From NCBI GenBank assembly GCA_021793175.1, contig JAJYTH010000019.1, forward strand, positions 1 to 42,212: a DNA stretch of 42,212 bases. Direction: 5' to 3'. This stretch comes from Actinomycetes bacterium. Lineage in GTDB: Bacteria > Actinomycetota > Actinomycetes > Mycobacteriales > Pseudonocardiaceae. A program made the position numbers and the translations under genes. The notes below the pieces were generated by a model that was not told the DNA's origin, made no database searches, and worked only from the letters and a program-made list of their open reading frames with translations. Shown here one piece after another: positions 32,474 to 42,212 of this stretch (positions within the stretch are counted from its first letter, which is position 1; each line of letters opens with the position of its first letter).

Positions 32474-35371
32474 GTGTGGACAACCGTGCCCCGAACCTTG
32501 TTCGCTCGCGGCAACCGCGTGCGTCCGCTGGTCCTGCTGGTCGTGGCCGCGGTCCTGATCACAGGTTTCCTGCTGTGGTCCGATGACGGCGACGAGGAGC
32601 CCGGCTACACCACTCACGAGGCCATCATCGACGTGGTCGCCTCGCCGGGTTCCGAGGAGCGCGTGCAGCTCGACGCCACGATGTACGTTCCGAGCGAGAC
32701 GCCCGCACCGGCTGTTCTGCTGCCGCACGGGTTCGGTGGCGACAAGAACAGTGTCTCCCGCGAGGCGAGCGAACTCGCCGACCGGGGTTTCGTCGTGATG
32801 ACGTACACGGCGCGGGGCTTCGGCCGCAGCACGGGCGAGATCGCGTTGAACGACCCCGACTACGAGGTCGCCGACGCCTCCCAGCTCATCGACTACCTGG
32901 CCGACCAGCCGGAGGTGCTGCTCGACGAGGACGGTGATCCCCGGGTGGGCATCACGGGTGCGTCCTACGGCGGCGCTCTCGCCCTGCTGTCGGCAGGCAG
33001 TGACGAGCGGGTCGACGCCATCGCCCCCGTCATGACCTACAACGACCTGGCACAGGCGTTGCTGCCCAACGCCGGAACACCGGGGTCCGTCGACGACGAC
33101 ACACCCGCGCCCGGCGCGTTCTCCGAAGGCGGTGTGTTCAAACAGGCGTGGGCGGGCTCGCTGTTCTCCGCCGGGCTCGGGCCCGCGCGACCCGGCGCTC
33201 CGGGTGCGGAGGCACCCGAACCGGGGGACGAACCGCAGGAGGGCACGGACGCGACCACCGGCGCGGGCACCTCGGGCTCGGGCCTGCCCTCCGCGGGACA
33301 GCGCTCTCCTGAATCTCCGGACGCCGAGCCCGGTGCGTGCGGCCGATTCACCGAGCAGGTGTGTGCCGCCTACATCGACGTGGCCACCGACGGTGTCGCG
33401 TCCGAGGAGACCCTGGCACTGCTCCGACGGGTCTCTCCCGTGTCCGTCACACAGAACGTCACCGTGCCGACGATGCTGGTGCAGGGTGTGTCGGACACGC
33501 TGTTCGGTCTCGAACAGGCCGACGCCAACGCCCGTCAGATCTCTGAGGCGGGCGGCGAGGTGTCGGTCGTCTGGTACACCGGCGGCCACGACGGTGGTGT
33601 ACCGGGTTCACAGCTGCGCTCCACCATCGGCGATTTCCTCCAGTACCACCTCGCCGGTGAGGGTGAAGACCCCGGCGCGCGCTTCGCCTACGACGTACAA
33701 GGGGCGCTGCGCACCAACGGCACGCCGTCCGTCCGCACCCTGGAAGCGGCCACCTACCCAGGACTGGGGTCCAACTCCACGCCGAGAGAGGGAGTCGTAC
33801 TCCACGGCGACGAACAAGTGGCCCACCGTCCCCCGGGCGCCACGCCCGCCGCGGTGAGCGGCATACCCGGTCTCAACAGCGTACTCACGAACTCGTCCCG
33901 GTTGTCGGTACTGTTCACCGTGGACCCGCCGGGACAGTCGGCGACGTTCACCTCCGAACCGGTGGACTCGCGACTGCTGATCACCGGGGCTTCGACGGTC
34001 ACGCTGAACGTCGCGGCGGCCACCGACGGGGCCCGGGATCGTGACGCGGTGCTGTTCGTCAAGTTGTACGACGTCAACCCCAACGGAACGCGGACCTTGC
34101 CCGGGAACGCGGTCGCACCCGTCCGGGTGTCGGAGCTGCCCGCCGACGGCACACCGGTTCATGTGACGGTCACCCTGCCGGGCATCGTGCGCCCCGTGGA
34201 AGCGGGTCACAGCCTCCAGTTGACCGTGACCACCACCGACCAGGCGTATGTCACGCCGACCGAGCCCGCCGCCTACCGCATCTCGCTGGCAGGCGACTCG
34301 GCCCTGTCGGTGCCGGTGGTGCCCGGCACCACGGTGACCTCGGGCTGGCCCACGGCGCAGCTGCTCGGTATCGCCGGCGTGCTCGTGGCCGCCGCTGCCG
34401 TGGCCGTTGTCGCGGCGCTTCGACGTAGACGTTCGTACCAGGTCGATCCCGAACTGGTCGACACGCCGCTGGTCATCCGCGATCTCACCAAGTCCTACCC
34501 CGGTGGCCTGACCGCTGTGAAGGACCTGTCGTTTCGGGTGGAACGCGGGCAGGTACTCGGCCTGCTCGGTCCGAACGGCGCGGGCAAGACCACGACGCTG
34601 CGCATGCTGATGGGGCTCATCCGCCCCACCGAGGGCGACATCACGGTGTTCGGCCACACGATCACGCCCGGCGCCCCGGTGTTGTCACGTATCGGCTCGT
34701 TCGTGGAGGGTTCAGGGTTCCTCCCGCATCTGTCCGGTGCCGACAACCTGAGGCTGTACTGGGCGACGACGGGACGTCCCATCGAACAAGCCCACCTCGA
34801 CGAGGCCCTGGAGATCGCCGGACTCGGCGACGCCGTTCATCGCAGGGTGCACACCTACAGCCAGGGCATGCGCCAACGGCTCGCCATCGCACAAGCGATG
34901 CTCGGCCTACCGGACCTTCTCGTCCTCGACGAGCCCACCAACGGACTCGACCCACCACAGATCCACCAAATGCGCGAGGTTCTCCGCCGCTACGCCGCCA
35001 CAGGACGCACGGTGCTCGTGTCGAGCCACCTGCTTTCCGAGGTGGAACAGACGTGCACCCACGTCGTCGTGATGCAACGGGGCTCGCTAGTGACCGCAGG
35101 GAAGGTCGGCGACATCGTGTCCGCGAGTGGGGAAGCCACGTTCCGGGTGGACGACCCGAACGCCGCCGTCGAGGCCCTGCGTGAGCTCGAAGGCGTGACC
35201 CGGACGGACGTCGAGGGCGACCTCGTGCACGCGGATCTGGGTGGACTGCCCCGCTCGGAGGCGGTGGCGGTCCTCGTGCGCGCCGGTGTGGCGGTGGAAC
35301 AGGCAGGCCCACGGCGTCGACTGGAGGATGCGTTCCTCCAGCTGGTGGGAGAAGGAGAACCCGAGCGTTGA
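32474..35371 (+). CDS. exported CocE/S15-type hydrolase fused to ABC ATPase
   Basis: 965 aa, an unusual fusion. TM1 (about 16-35) leads to an extracytoplasmic alpha/beta-hydrolase of the CocE/X-Pro dipeptidyl-peptidase type: oxyanion segment HGFGGD (85-90), nucleophile Ser164 (GASYGG), Asp341 (GVSDTLF), His372 (TGGHDGG). A Pro/Gly/Glu-rich stretch (about 236-287) and a cysteine pair (289, 297) interrupt it. A PepX_C-like jelly roll (about 400-620) follows. TM2 (628-649) and RRRR place the C-terminus inside, where a full ABC ATPase lies: Walker A GPNGAGKTT (699-707), signature YSQGMRQRL (795-803), Walker B LLVLDEP (815-821), switch His852. Start GTG 32474 or GTG 32486; neither has a strong ribosome-binding site. 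The stop overlaps the permease start (TTGA). Confidence 0.9.
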   Translation: MWTTVPRTLFARGNRVRPLVLLVVAAVLITGFLLWSDDGDEEPGYTTHEAIIDVVASPGSEERVQLDATMYVPSETPAPAVLLPHGFGGDKNSVSREASELADRGFVVMTYTARGFGRSTGEIALNDPDYEVADASQLIDYLADQPEVLLDEDGDPRVGITGASYGGALALLSAGSDERVDAIAPVMTYNDLAQALLPNAGTPGSVDDDTPAPGAFSEGGVFKQAWAGSLFSAGLGPARPGAPGAEAPEPGDEPQEGTDATTGAGTSGSGLPSAGQRSPESPDAEPGACGRFTEQVCAAYIDVATDGVASEETLALLRRVSPVSVTQNVTVPTMLVQGVSDTLFGLEQADANARQISEAGGEVSVVWYTGGHDGGVPGSQLRSTIGDFLQYHLAGEGEDPGARFAYDVQGALRTNGTPSVRTLEAATYPGLGSNSTPREGVVLHGDEQVAHRPPGATPAAVSGIPGLNSVLTNSSRLSVLFTVDPPGQSATFTSEPVDSRLLITGASTVTLNVAAATDGARDRDAVLFVKLYDVNPNGTRTLPGNAVAPVRVSELPADGTPVHVTVTLPGIVRPVEAGHSLQLTVTTTDQAYVTPTEPAAYRISLAGDSALSVPVVPGTTVTSGWPTAQLLGIAGVLVAAAAVAVVAALRRRRSYQVDPELVDTPLVIRDLTKSYPGGLTAVKDLSFRVERGQVLGLLGPNGAGKTTTLRMLMGLIRPTEGDITVFGHTITPGAPVLSRIGSFVEGSGFLPHLSGADNLRLYWATTGRPIEQAHLDEALEIAGLGDAVHRRVHTYSQGMRQRLAIAQAMLGLPDLLVLDEPTNGLDPPQIHQMREVLRRYAATGRTVLVSSHLLSEVEQTCTHVVVMQRGSLVTAGKVGDIVSASGEATFRVDDPNAAVEALRELEGVTRTDVEGDLVHADLGGLPRSEAVAVLVRAGVAVEQAGPRRRLEDAFLQLVGEGEPER

Positions 35372-36318
35372 GTGACATCGACGAGCCCGGACCCCGCGCC
35401 GACGAGGGCGTGCACACCGACCCTGCCGCTCTCGACGACCTCAGCGCCGCGGGAGCCACCACCGGCGAGGTGGGGTCCGACGGCGCGGTGGCGGGCTACC
35501 GGGCGAACCGGACGCTGCGACTGGGCGTGGAGCTGCGTAGACAGCTCCGCAGACGCCGGACCCAGCTGGTCCTCGCCCTGGTGACGTTGTTGCCGTTCAT
35601 CCTGGTCGCCGCCTTCGAGATCGGCGACGCGGACCCGAATCGCCGTTCCGGCGCCTTCATCGACCTGGCCACGGCGAGCGCGTCCAACTTCGTCGTGGTC
35701 GCATTGTTCGTCTCGGGCTCGTTCCTGTTGCCGATGATCGTCGCCCTGTATTTCGGCGACACGGTCGCCAGTGAGGCGTCCTGGTCGAGCCTGAAATATC
35801 TGCTCGCCATCCCCGTGCCGCGGCATCGACTGTTGCGGCAGAAGGCTCTCGCCTCCGCGCTGTTGTCAGGGTTGACGCTGGTGCTGTTACCGCTGATCGC
35901 GCTCGGTATCGGCGTGGTGCGGTACGGCGCGGGCGAGGCGATCAGCCCGACCGGGGACTCGGTGCCCTTCGGGCGGAGTCTCGTGGCGATCGCCCTGGGA
36001 ACCGGCTACATCATGGTCCAGCTGTCGTGGGTGGCGGCGTTGGGCCTGCTGTTGAGCGTGTCCACCGACACCCCGCTCGGGGCGGTCGGGGGGACGGTGC
36101 TGGTGTCGATCCTGTCGCAGATACTTGACCAGATCACCGCTCTCGGAGACCTACGCAACTTTCTGCCGACCCACTTCTCCTTCGCGTGGATGGACCTCAT
36201 CGCCACCGACGTCGACTGGGCGAACATGGCCAGCGGCATCTTGTCGGCGCTCCTGTACGCCACGGTGTTCGGTCTGCTCGCGGCCCGCCGATTCGCGACC
36301 AAGGACATCACCAGCTGA
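35368..36318 (+). CDS. ABC-2 type transporter permease
   Basis: About 316 aa with six predicted membrane helices after a 75-residue cytoplasmic N-terminus rich in Asp, Gly and Ala. The segment between helices 2 and 3 (DTVASEASWSSLKYLLAIPVPR) is the coupling-helix pattern of ABC-2/NatB-like permeases. It starts with TTG overlapping the upstream stop (TTGA), so its translation is coupled to the hydrolase-ABC protein. The two would assemble into one exporter whose ATPase is tethered to an outside hydrolase. The transported substrate is unknown. Confidence 0.9.
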   Translation: MSDIDEPGPRADEGVHTDPAALDDLSAAGATTGEVGSDGAVAGYRANRTLRLGVELRRQLRRRRTQLVLALVTLLPFILVAAFEIGDADPNRRSGAFIDLATASASNFVVVALFVSGSFLLPMIVALYFGDTVASEASWSSLKYLLAIPVPRHRLLRQKALASALLSGLTLVLLPLIALGIGVVRYGAGEAISPTGDSVPFGRSLVAIALGTGYIMVQLSWVAALGLLLSVSTDTPLGAVGGTVLVSILSQILDQITALGDLRNFLPTHFSFAWMDLIATDVDWANMASGILSALLYATVFGLLAARRFATKDITS

Positions 36319-36399
36319 CCGATGCGACTCGCGCCCTGTTTCCGCGGGCAAGGCAGCCCTACCGGCCCCCGGCGACACGTCGACACCGCGTACGGAAAG

Positions 36400-36828
36400 T
36401 CACTGGAGGCAGAACTCGTTGCCCTCCGGGTCGCGCATCACCAAGCACCGGCCGAGCGGCTCGTCGACCTCACACACCACCGTGGCGCCCGCGGCCACCA
36501 GCATGTCGGCCTTGTCCCTGACCTTCCGCCACCCTTCGGTTCCGGTGGTGTGACCGCTGACGTCGATGTCCAGGTGCACACGGTTTTTCGCCCTCTTCAC
36601 CTCGGGAACCCGTCGGAAGAACACTCGCGGTCCCTTTCCGCTGGGGTCGACCACCGCTGACCACGCGCCCCACCGAACACGCGGCCACCCGATACCCACA
36701 CCGAACGCCTCCCGCGACTCGACCCCCTCGGCCGGGGACTGCACTTCGTAGTCCAGCGCCAACGCCCAGAACTCGGACAACCTCCGAGGATCGGCGGCAT
36801 CGAACGTCACCTGCACGCCTTGTGCCAT
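36400..36828 (-). CDS. VOC family (glyoxalase-like) protein
   Basis: About 142 aa with paired beta-alpha-beta-beta-beta units typical of the vicinal-oxygen-chelate fold: QVTFDAADPRRLSEFWALAL at the front, RVHLDIDV in the middle, and MRDPEGNEFCL at the end. Such proteins may be glyoxalases, dioxygenases, or binding and resistance proteins; function is not predictable here. ATG 36828 has AGGAG about 9 nt upstream. It is divergent from a second, unrelated-length VOC gene across 114 bp. Confidence 0.85.
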   Translation of the reverse strand: MAQGVQVTFDAADPRRLSEFWALALDYEVQSPAEGVESREAFGVGIGWPRVRWGAWSAVVDPSGKGPRVFFRRVPEVKRAKNRVHLDIDVSGHTTGTEGWRKVRDKADMLVAAGATVVCEVDEPLGRCLVMRDPEGNEFCLQ

Positions 36829-36942
36829 CACAGCAGCTCCTTCCAGGCAGATGGCAAGTATGCTGGAGGCGGGCGACAATTTCTGCACTCAAGCTTCGTT
36901 GCCGACCTACTCGCCCAGCACGCATACCCGAGGAGGGGCCCC

Positions 36943-37323
36943 ATGCCTCGACCGGTTCACTTCGAAATCCACGCCAGCGAACCCGAACGCGCGATCACGT
37001 TCTATACGACCGTGTTCGGCTGGACGTTCGAGCGTTCGGGAGCACACCCGTACTGGCTGATCATGACCGGCGAAGGTCCTGGTATCGACGGTGGCTTGGC
37101 CCAGCGGAAGGGACCGATGCCCGATCCCGACGCGAGTGTGAACGCCTTCCCCGTCACGATGGAGGTCGAGGACCTGGACCTGCAGATCCGCGAGATCGAA
37201 CAGGCGGGTGGCAGTGTCGTGGCGTCGAGACGCGCCATCACCGGGCTCGGGTGGACTGCTTACTGCCGTGACCCCGAAGGGAACCTGTTCGGGCTACTGC
37301 AGCCCGACCCGAGCGTCGAATGA
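36943..37323 (+). CDS. VOC family protein
   Basis: 126 aa single VOC module (HFEIHASEPERAITFYTTVF at the N-terminus, CRDPEGNLFGLLQPD at the end). It resembles the 27-kDa-antigen/CFP30B and glyoxalase-like group. Metal ligands are only partly recognisable, so enzymatic activity is uncertain. ATG 36943 follows AGGAGG at 6 nt, a clear start. It ends 21 nt from convergent uvrB. Confidence 0.87.
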   Translation: MPRPVHFEIHASEPERAITFYTTVFGWTFERSGAHPYWLIMTGEGPGIDGGLAQRKGPMPDPDASVNAFPVTMEVEDLDLQIREIEQAGGSVVASRRAITGLGWTAYCRDPEGNLFGLLQPDPSVE

Positions 37324-37344
37324 CGGTTCACGCCGTCGCCGGCG

Positions 37345-39504
<2,160 letters not shown>

Positions 39505-39511
39505 GTCAACC

Positions 39512-39534
39512 AGGGTAGGCGCAACCACCGACAA
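39512..39534 (-). promoter_or_regulatory. uvrB damage-inducible promoter (TTGTCRGTG-N8-TANNNT type)
   Basis: TTGTCGGTG (plus 39526-39534), 8-nt spacer, TACCCT (39512-39517) on the minus strand, a full match to the mycobacterial RecA-NDp consensus recognised with PafBC. The -10 is 7 nt from the uvrB GTG, so transcription should begin at or next to the start codon. Confidence 0.8.
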
Positions 39535-39583
39535 CCCTCCCCCACCACTGGCTCCGTTTCCGGGGATGGCCCAAGATTCGGGA

Positions 39584-40108
39584 ATGGCCCTCCATCCGCC
39601 GAAACGCGAGAGGTTCGACGTGTCCGCGGGCGTCAACGTCGACCCGAAAGGGATCGCGCGGTCCGTCGAGGAGTACCGCGTGGAGCCGTTCGGGCTCTAC
39701 ATGGCCAGGCCCGCGCCCGGCCGCGTCCAGTTCCACTACCTCGAATCCTGGCTGTTGCCAGAACTGGGACTGAGGGTCACCGACTTCTGGTTCACGCCGG
39801 GACACGAATTCGACCAGGATTTCTACGTCGACATCGTGGCCATCGACGTGCGCGACGACGTATGGGTGGCCACCGACCTCTACCTCGACCTCGCGGTACG
39901 CACCGGCAGGTCGGTGACCGTGCTGGACACCGACGAACTCCTGGAAGCCGCCACCGCCGGACTGATCACCCTGGAGCAGGCTCGTACAGCGCTCGAACGC
40001 GCCTACCGAGTCGTGGAGGCACTCGCCGCCCACGACTACGACCTTCCCCGCTGGCTGGCAGGCCTCGGCATGACGACGACCTGGCGCAGGCACCCACCGA
40101 CCGGTTGA
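39584..40108 (+). CDS. DUF402 domain protein
   Basis: About 174 aa. The DUF402 core ([63 protein letters not shown]) is complete. Some DUF402 proteins, such as Ntdp and FomD, are nucleotide phosphatases with acidic metal sites, and the aspartates here could serve that purpose; this is inference. Start ATG 39584 follows the family; ATG 39566 is in frame. No ribosome-binding site is obvious. Its partner uvrB is divergent, as in M. tuberculosis (Rv1632c next to uvrB, recalled). Confidence 0.85.
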   Translation: MALHPPKRERFDVSAGVNVDPKGIARSVEEYRVEPFGLYMARPAPGRVQFHYLESWLLPELGLRVTDFWFTPGHEFDQDFYVDIVAIDVRDDVWVATDLYLDLAVRTGRSVTVLDTDELLEAATAGLITLEQARTALERAYRVVEALAAHDYDLPRWLAGLGMTTTWRRHPPTG

Positions 40109-40109
40109 C

Positions 40110-40121
40110 CCACGTACGTGG
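40110..40121. repeat. 12-bp perfect palindrome after the DUF402 gene
   Basis: CCACGTACGTGG immediately follows the DUF402 stop codon (1 nt). With no loop it is a poor RNA hairpin, so it may be a protein-binding site or part of a weak terminator with the GC-rich sequence after it. The rest of the 117-nt gap to coaE shows nothing recognisable. Confidence 0.35.
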
Positions 40122-40225
40122 CCGTCAGAGAAATCCCCGGGCGGCTCCGAGGAAGCCGTGCTCGAAATCCGGGGCCGGGCCGCCGCCTTATGTCTTGGAG
40201 CCGGCGTGGCCTGCTGTGAGCGGCA

Positions 40226-41425
40226 TCAGGTGCCGACGTCGGGTGTCCAGCCCGTGCGCGCCGCCCATTCCTCCGCTCGACCGAACGCCGCCGTGATCCA
40301 CGGCTGCTTCTTCTCGGCGTAGCCTGCCACGCTGTCGTCCGCGACATGCTCGTGGGCGAGCCGCCGCTTCAACTCGGCGTAGGCCGCGACCTCGTCGGGA
40401 TGCTCACGCATCCAGTCCCGGAACAACAGCGAACGCCGCCACGCCGGGCTGTCCTCCACGCGCACATGCAAGTTCACCGGCCGGGCGGGATCAGCTCCGG
40501 TGTGCACGCGTTTGTCCCACCTGTTCTCGTCACCGACCGGATCGTCGTACCACGCGTGCTCATCGTTGCGGACGAACCCGGCCTCGGTCAGCGGGATCGC
40601 GAGCGCGTCGGCATCGGACAGCGTCGGCACGACGATCTGGAAGTCCAGAACGTCCTTGGCCGGGAGATTCGGAATCGCCGTCGAGCCGATGTGATCAACG
40701 CGCAGCGCGATGTGCCCGGCCGCGTTGCGCAGCCTCGGCAGTATCCGTGCGGCTTGTGTGGGCCACGTCGAATCGGCCGCCACCAGTTTCGGCGGCGCCG
40801 CCGGACGGGTCTGGTGCAGTCGAATGTTGGCCTCATACGGCACCAACCGGTCGGTCCACAACGAGTCGACCCGAGCGAGCAGCTCTTGCGGCTCACCACT
40901 GTTGTCCAGCCACACGTCCGCCACAGCGCGGCGCTGTTCGGTGGTGGCCTGCGCCGCGATGCGCGCACGGGCGTCCTGCTCCGCCATGCCCCGCGAGGAA
41001 ACGAGCCTGTGTACGCGCACCTCCTCGTCGGCGTCCACGACGATCACGAGGTGGTATGCGGCGGCGAGATCGTTCTCCACCAACAGCGGCACATCGTGCA
41101 CCACGATCGTGTCGGGAGCTGCCTTGTCGAACAGCTCCGCCGTCCGCGCGCCGATCCTGGGATGCATGATCGCGTTGAGCCGCTGTCGAGCCGCGTCGTC
41201 GGCGAACGCCTTCGCTGCCAGCGCGGGGCGGTCCAGCGCACCATCCGCGGTCAGGATGTCGTCCCCGAACGCGGCCACGAGTTCGGCCAGCCCGTCCGTT
41301 CCCGGCTCCACCACTTCCCTGGCGATGGCATCCGCGTCGATCACCATCGCACCGAGTTCGGCCAGCCTCGCGGCAACCGTCGACTTTCCCGAACCGATCC
41401 CGCCTGTCAATCCCACTCGCAGCAT
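40226..41425 (-). CDS. coaE: dephospho-CoA kinase fused to GrpB/UPF0157 domain
   Basis: Two-domain protein of about 399 aa. The N-terminal CoaE kinase (1-200) does the last step of coenzyme A synthesis; its P-loop is GGIGSGKS (8-15) and DVPLLVEN and RMAxQD-like (RGMAEQDARARIAAQ) motifs are present. The C-terminal half (about 215-399) is a GrpB/UPF0157 domain of the nucleotidyltransferase fold (DHIGSTAIPNLPAKDVLDFQ). The same fusion occurs in mycobacterial CoaE, where the second domain is thought to aid folding. ATG 41425 matches the family start; ATG 41434 is also possible, and neither has a Shine-Dalgarno. Confidence 0.94.
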   Translation of the reverse strand: MLRVGLTGGIGSGKSTVAARLAELGAMVIDADAIAREVVEPGTDGLAELVAAFGDDILTADGALDRPALAAKAFADDAARQRLNAIMHPRIGARTAELFDKAAPDTIVVHDVPLLVENDLAAAYHLVIVVDADEEVRVHRLVSSRGMAEQDARARIAAQATTEQRRAVADVWLDNSGEPQELLARVDSLWTDRLVPYEANIRLHQTRPAAPPKLVAADSTWPTQAARILPRLRNAAGHIALRVDHIGSTAIPNLPAKDVLDFQIVVPTLSDADALAIPLTEAGFVRNDEHAWYDDPVGDENRWDKRVHTGADPARPVNLHVRVEDSPAWRRSLLFRDWMREHPDEVAAYAELKRRLAHEHVADDSVAGYAEKKQPWITAAFGRAEEWAARTGWTPDVGT

Positions 41426-41465
41426 GACGGGCATTCAATCACTCGCCCGACCGGCCCGAAAAGCA

Positions 41466-41498
41466 CGTGGCCCCGGTCTCACATGGACCGGGGCCACG
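41466..41498 (-). terminator. rpsA terminator hairpin
   Basis: Perfect 13-bp inverted repeat (41466-41478 with 41486-41498, core GTGGCCCCGGTC) with a 7-nt loop, 31 nt after the rpsA stop and upstream of coaE. Confidence 0.85.
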
Positions 41499-41529
41499 GT
41501 TCACACCGTCTCAGGTGTCAGGCGTTATC

Positions 41530-42212
41530 TCACGCACCGCCCGACAGCTTCTCGCGCAGAGCCGCGAGCTGCTCGTCGCTGGCGAGCGTGCCACCCGAAC
41601 GCTCCTGCTCGGAAGCGGACGGCCCGTAGCTGGACTCCCCGCCTCCGGCCGCGCCCTCGGCGGCAGCGGCGGCGTTGGCCTTCTGCGCCTCCGCGACCTG
41701 GCGCATGTGCTTCTCGTAGCGAGCGTGAGCCTCGGCGTACTGCCGCTCCCACTCCTCACGCTGCTTCTCGTAGCCTTCCTGCCATTCCTGCGTGTCGGGG
41801 TCGAAGCCCTCGGGGTAGATGTAGTTGCCCTGCTCGTCGTACTCGGCCGCCATGCCGTACTGCGTGGGGTCGAACTCGGCGTCCGGGGTGAAGCCCTCGT
41901 TGGCCTGCTTGAGCGACAGCGAGATACGGCGACGCTCCAGGTCGATGTCGATGACCTTGACCATCACCTCGCTGCCGACCTGCACGACCTGCTCGGGGAT
42001 CTCGACGTGTCGCTCGGCCAGCTCCGAGATGTGCACCAGGCCCTCGATGCCCTCCTCAACGCGAACGAACGCGCCGAACGGCACCAGCTTGGTGACCTTG
42101 CCCGGCACGATCTGGCCGATGGCGTGGGTGCGGGCGAACTGACGCCACGGGTCTTCCTGGGTGGCCTTCAGCGACAGGGACACGCGCTCGCGGTCCATGT
42201 CGACGTCCAGCA
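41530..42212 (-). CDS. rpsA: 30S ribosomal protein S1 (3' part, runs off the window)
   Basis: C-terminal 227 codons or so of S1; the frame continues past the right edge (LDVDMDRERVSLSLKAT...). It holds the end of one S1 domain and one complete S1 RNA-binding domain (GQIVPGKVTKLVPFGAFVRV...GSEVMVKVIDIDLERRRISLSLK). A long acidic and Glu/Ala-rich tail follows, with DPTQYGMAAEYDEQGNYIYP and a Gly/Ser-rich end, as in mycobacterial S1. The M at 42198 is internal, not the start. A strong terminator follows the stop codon. Confidence 0.95.
   Translation of the reverse strand, partial: LDVDMDRERVSLSLKATQEDPWRQFARTHAIGQIVPGKVTKLVPFGAFVRVEEGIEGLVHISELAERHVEIPEQVVQVGSEVMVKVIDIDLERRRISLSLKQANEGFTPDAEFDPTQYGMAAEYDEQGNYIYPEGFDPDTQEWQEGYEKQREEWERQYAEAHARYEKHMRQVAEAQKANAAAAAEGAAGGGESSYGPSASEQERSGGTLASDEQLAALREKLSGGA

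Overview
The window is a GC-rich, gene-dense stretch of an actinobacterial chromosome. Protein sequences and gene order fit a Pseudonocardiaceae member such as Saccharomonospora; genus is an inference. From memory, the order tyrS-mpg ... argHGRFDBJC ... pheTS ... spoU-rplT-rpmI-infC ... uvrA-MBL ... uvrB-DUF402-coaE-rpsA runs parallel to Mycobacterium tuberculosis Rv1689 back to Rv1630, so the backbone is conserved core chromosome. No IS element, prophage, tRNA, rRNA or CRISPR array is visible.

Left part (1-11150, minus strand). tyrS closes the block with a 14-bp terminator, preceded by an alkyl-purine glycosylase gene. Upstream lies a complete arginine operon argC-J-B-D-F-R-G-H with ATGA or 8-nt overlaps. 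A strong hairpin separates argG from argH. argC looks leaderless, with an ARG-box-like element over its -10.

Middle (11151-22061). pheS and pheT flank a possible 34-codon ORF. The block spoU-type methyltransferase, rplT, rpmI, infC follows; infC probably starts at ATC behind a perfect Shine-Dalgarno. A DUF1844 gene diverges from infC. Then come ridA and a DcuS/CitB-type two-component system divergent from a DctA C4-dicarboxylate transporter.

Right part (22072-42212). uvrA and uvrB each carry a match to the mycobacterial RecA-independent DNA-damage promoter (TTGTCRGTG-N8-TANNNT, PafBC-dependent). Between them lie an acyltransferase-3, an MBL hydrolase, a Nudix hydrolase divergent from an Xre/RES toxin-antitoxin pair, an S9 peptidase, terC under a yybP-ykoY manganese riboswitch, and a fused exported hydrolase-ABC ATPase with its permease. 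Two VOC proteins, a DUF402 protein, a CoaE-GrpB fusion and the 3' part of rpsA finish the window.

The best candidates for something under-described are the hydrolase-TM-ABC fusion with its permease and its two mutually exclusive leader hairpins; the NAD-targeting RES module with a divergent Nudix gene; and the small ORF and duplicated 13-bp segment between pheS and pheT. The uvrA/uvrB promoters and the terC riboswitch are the firmest regulatory finds.
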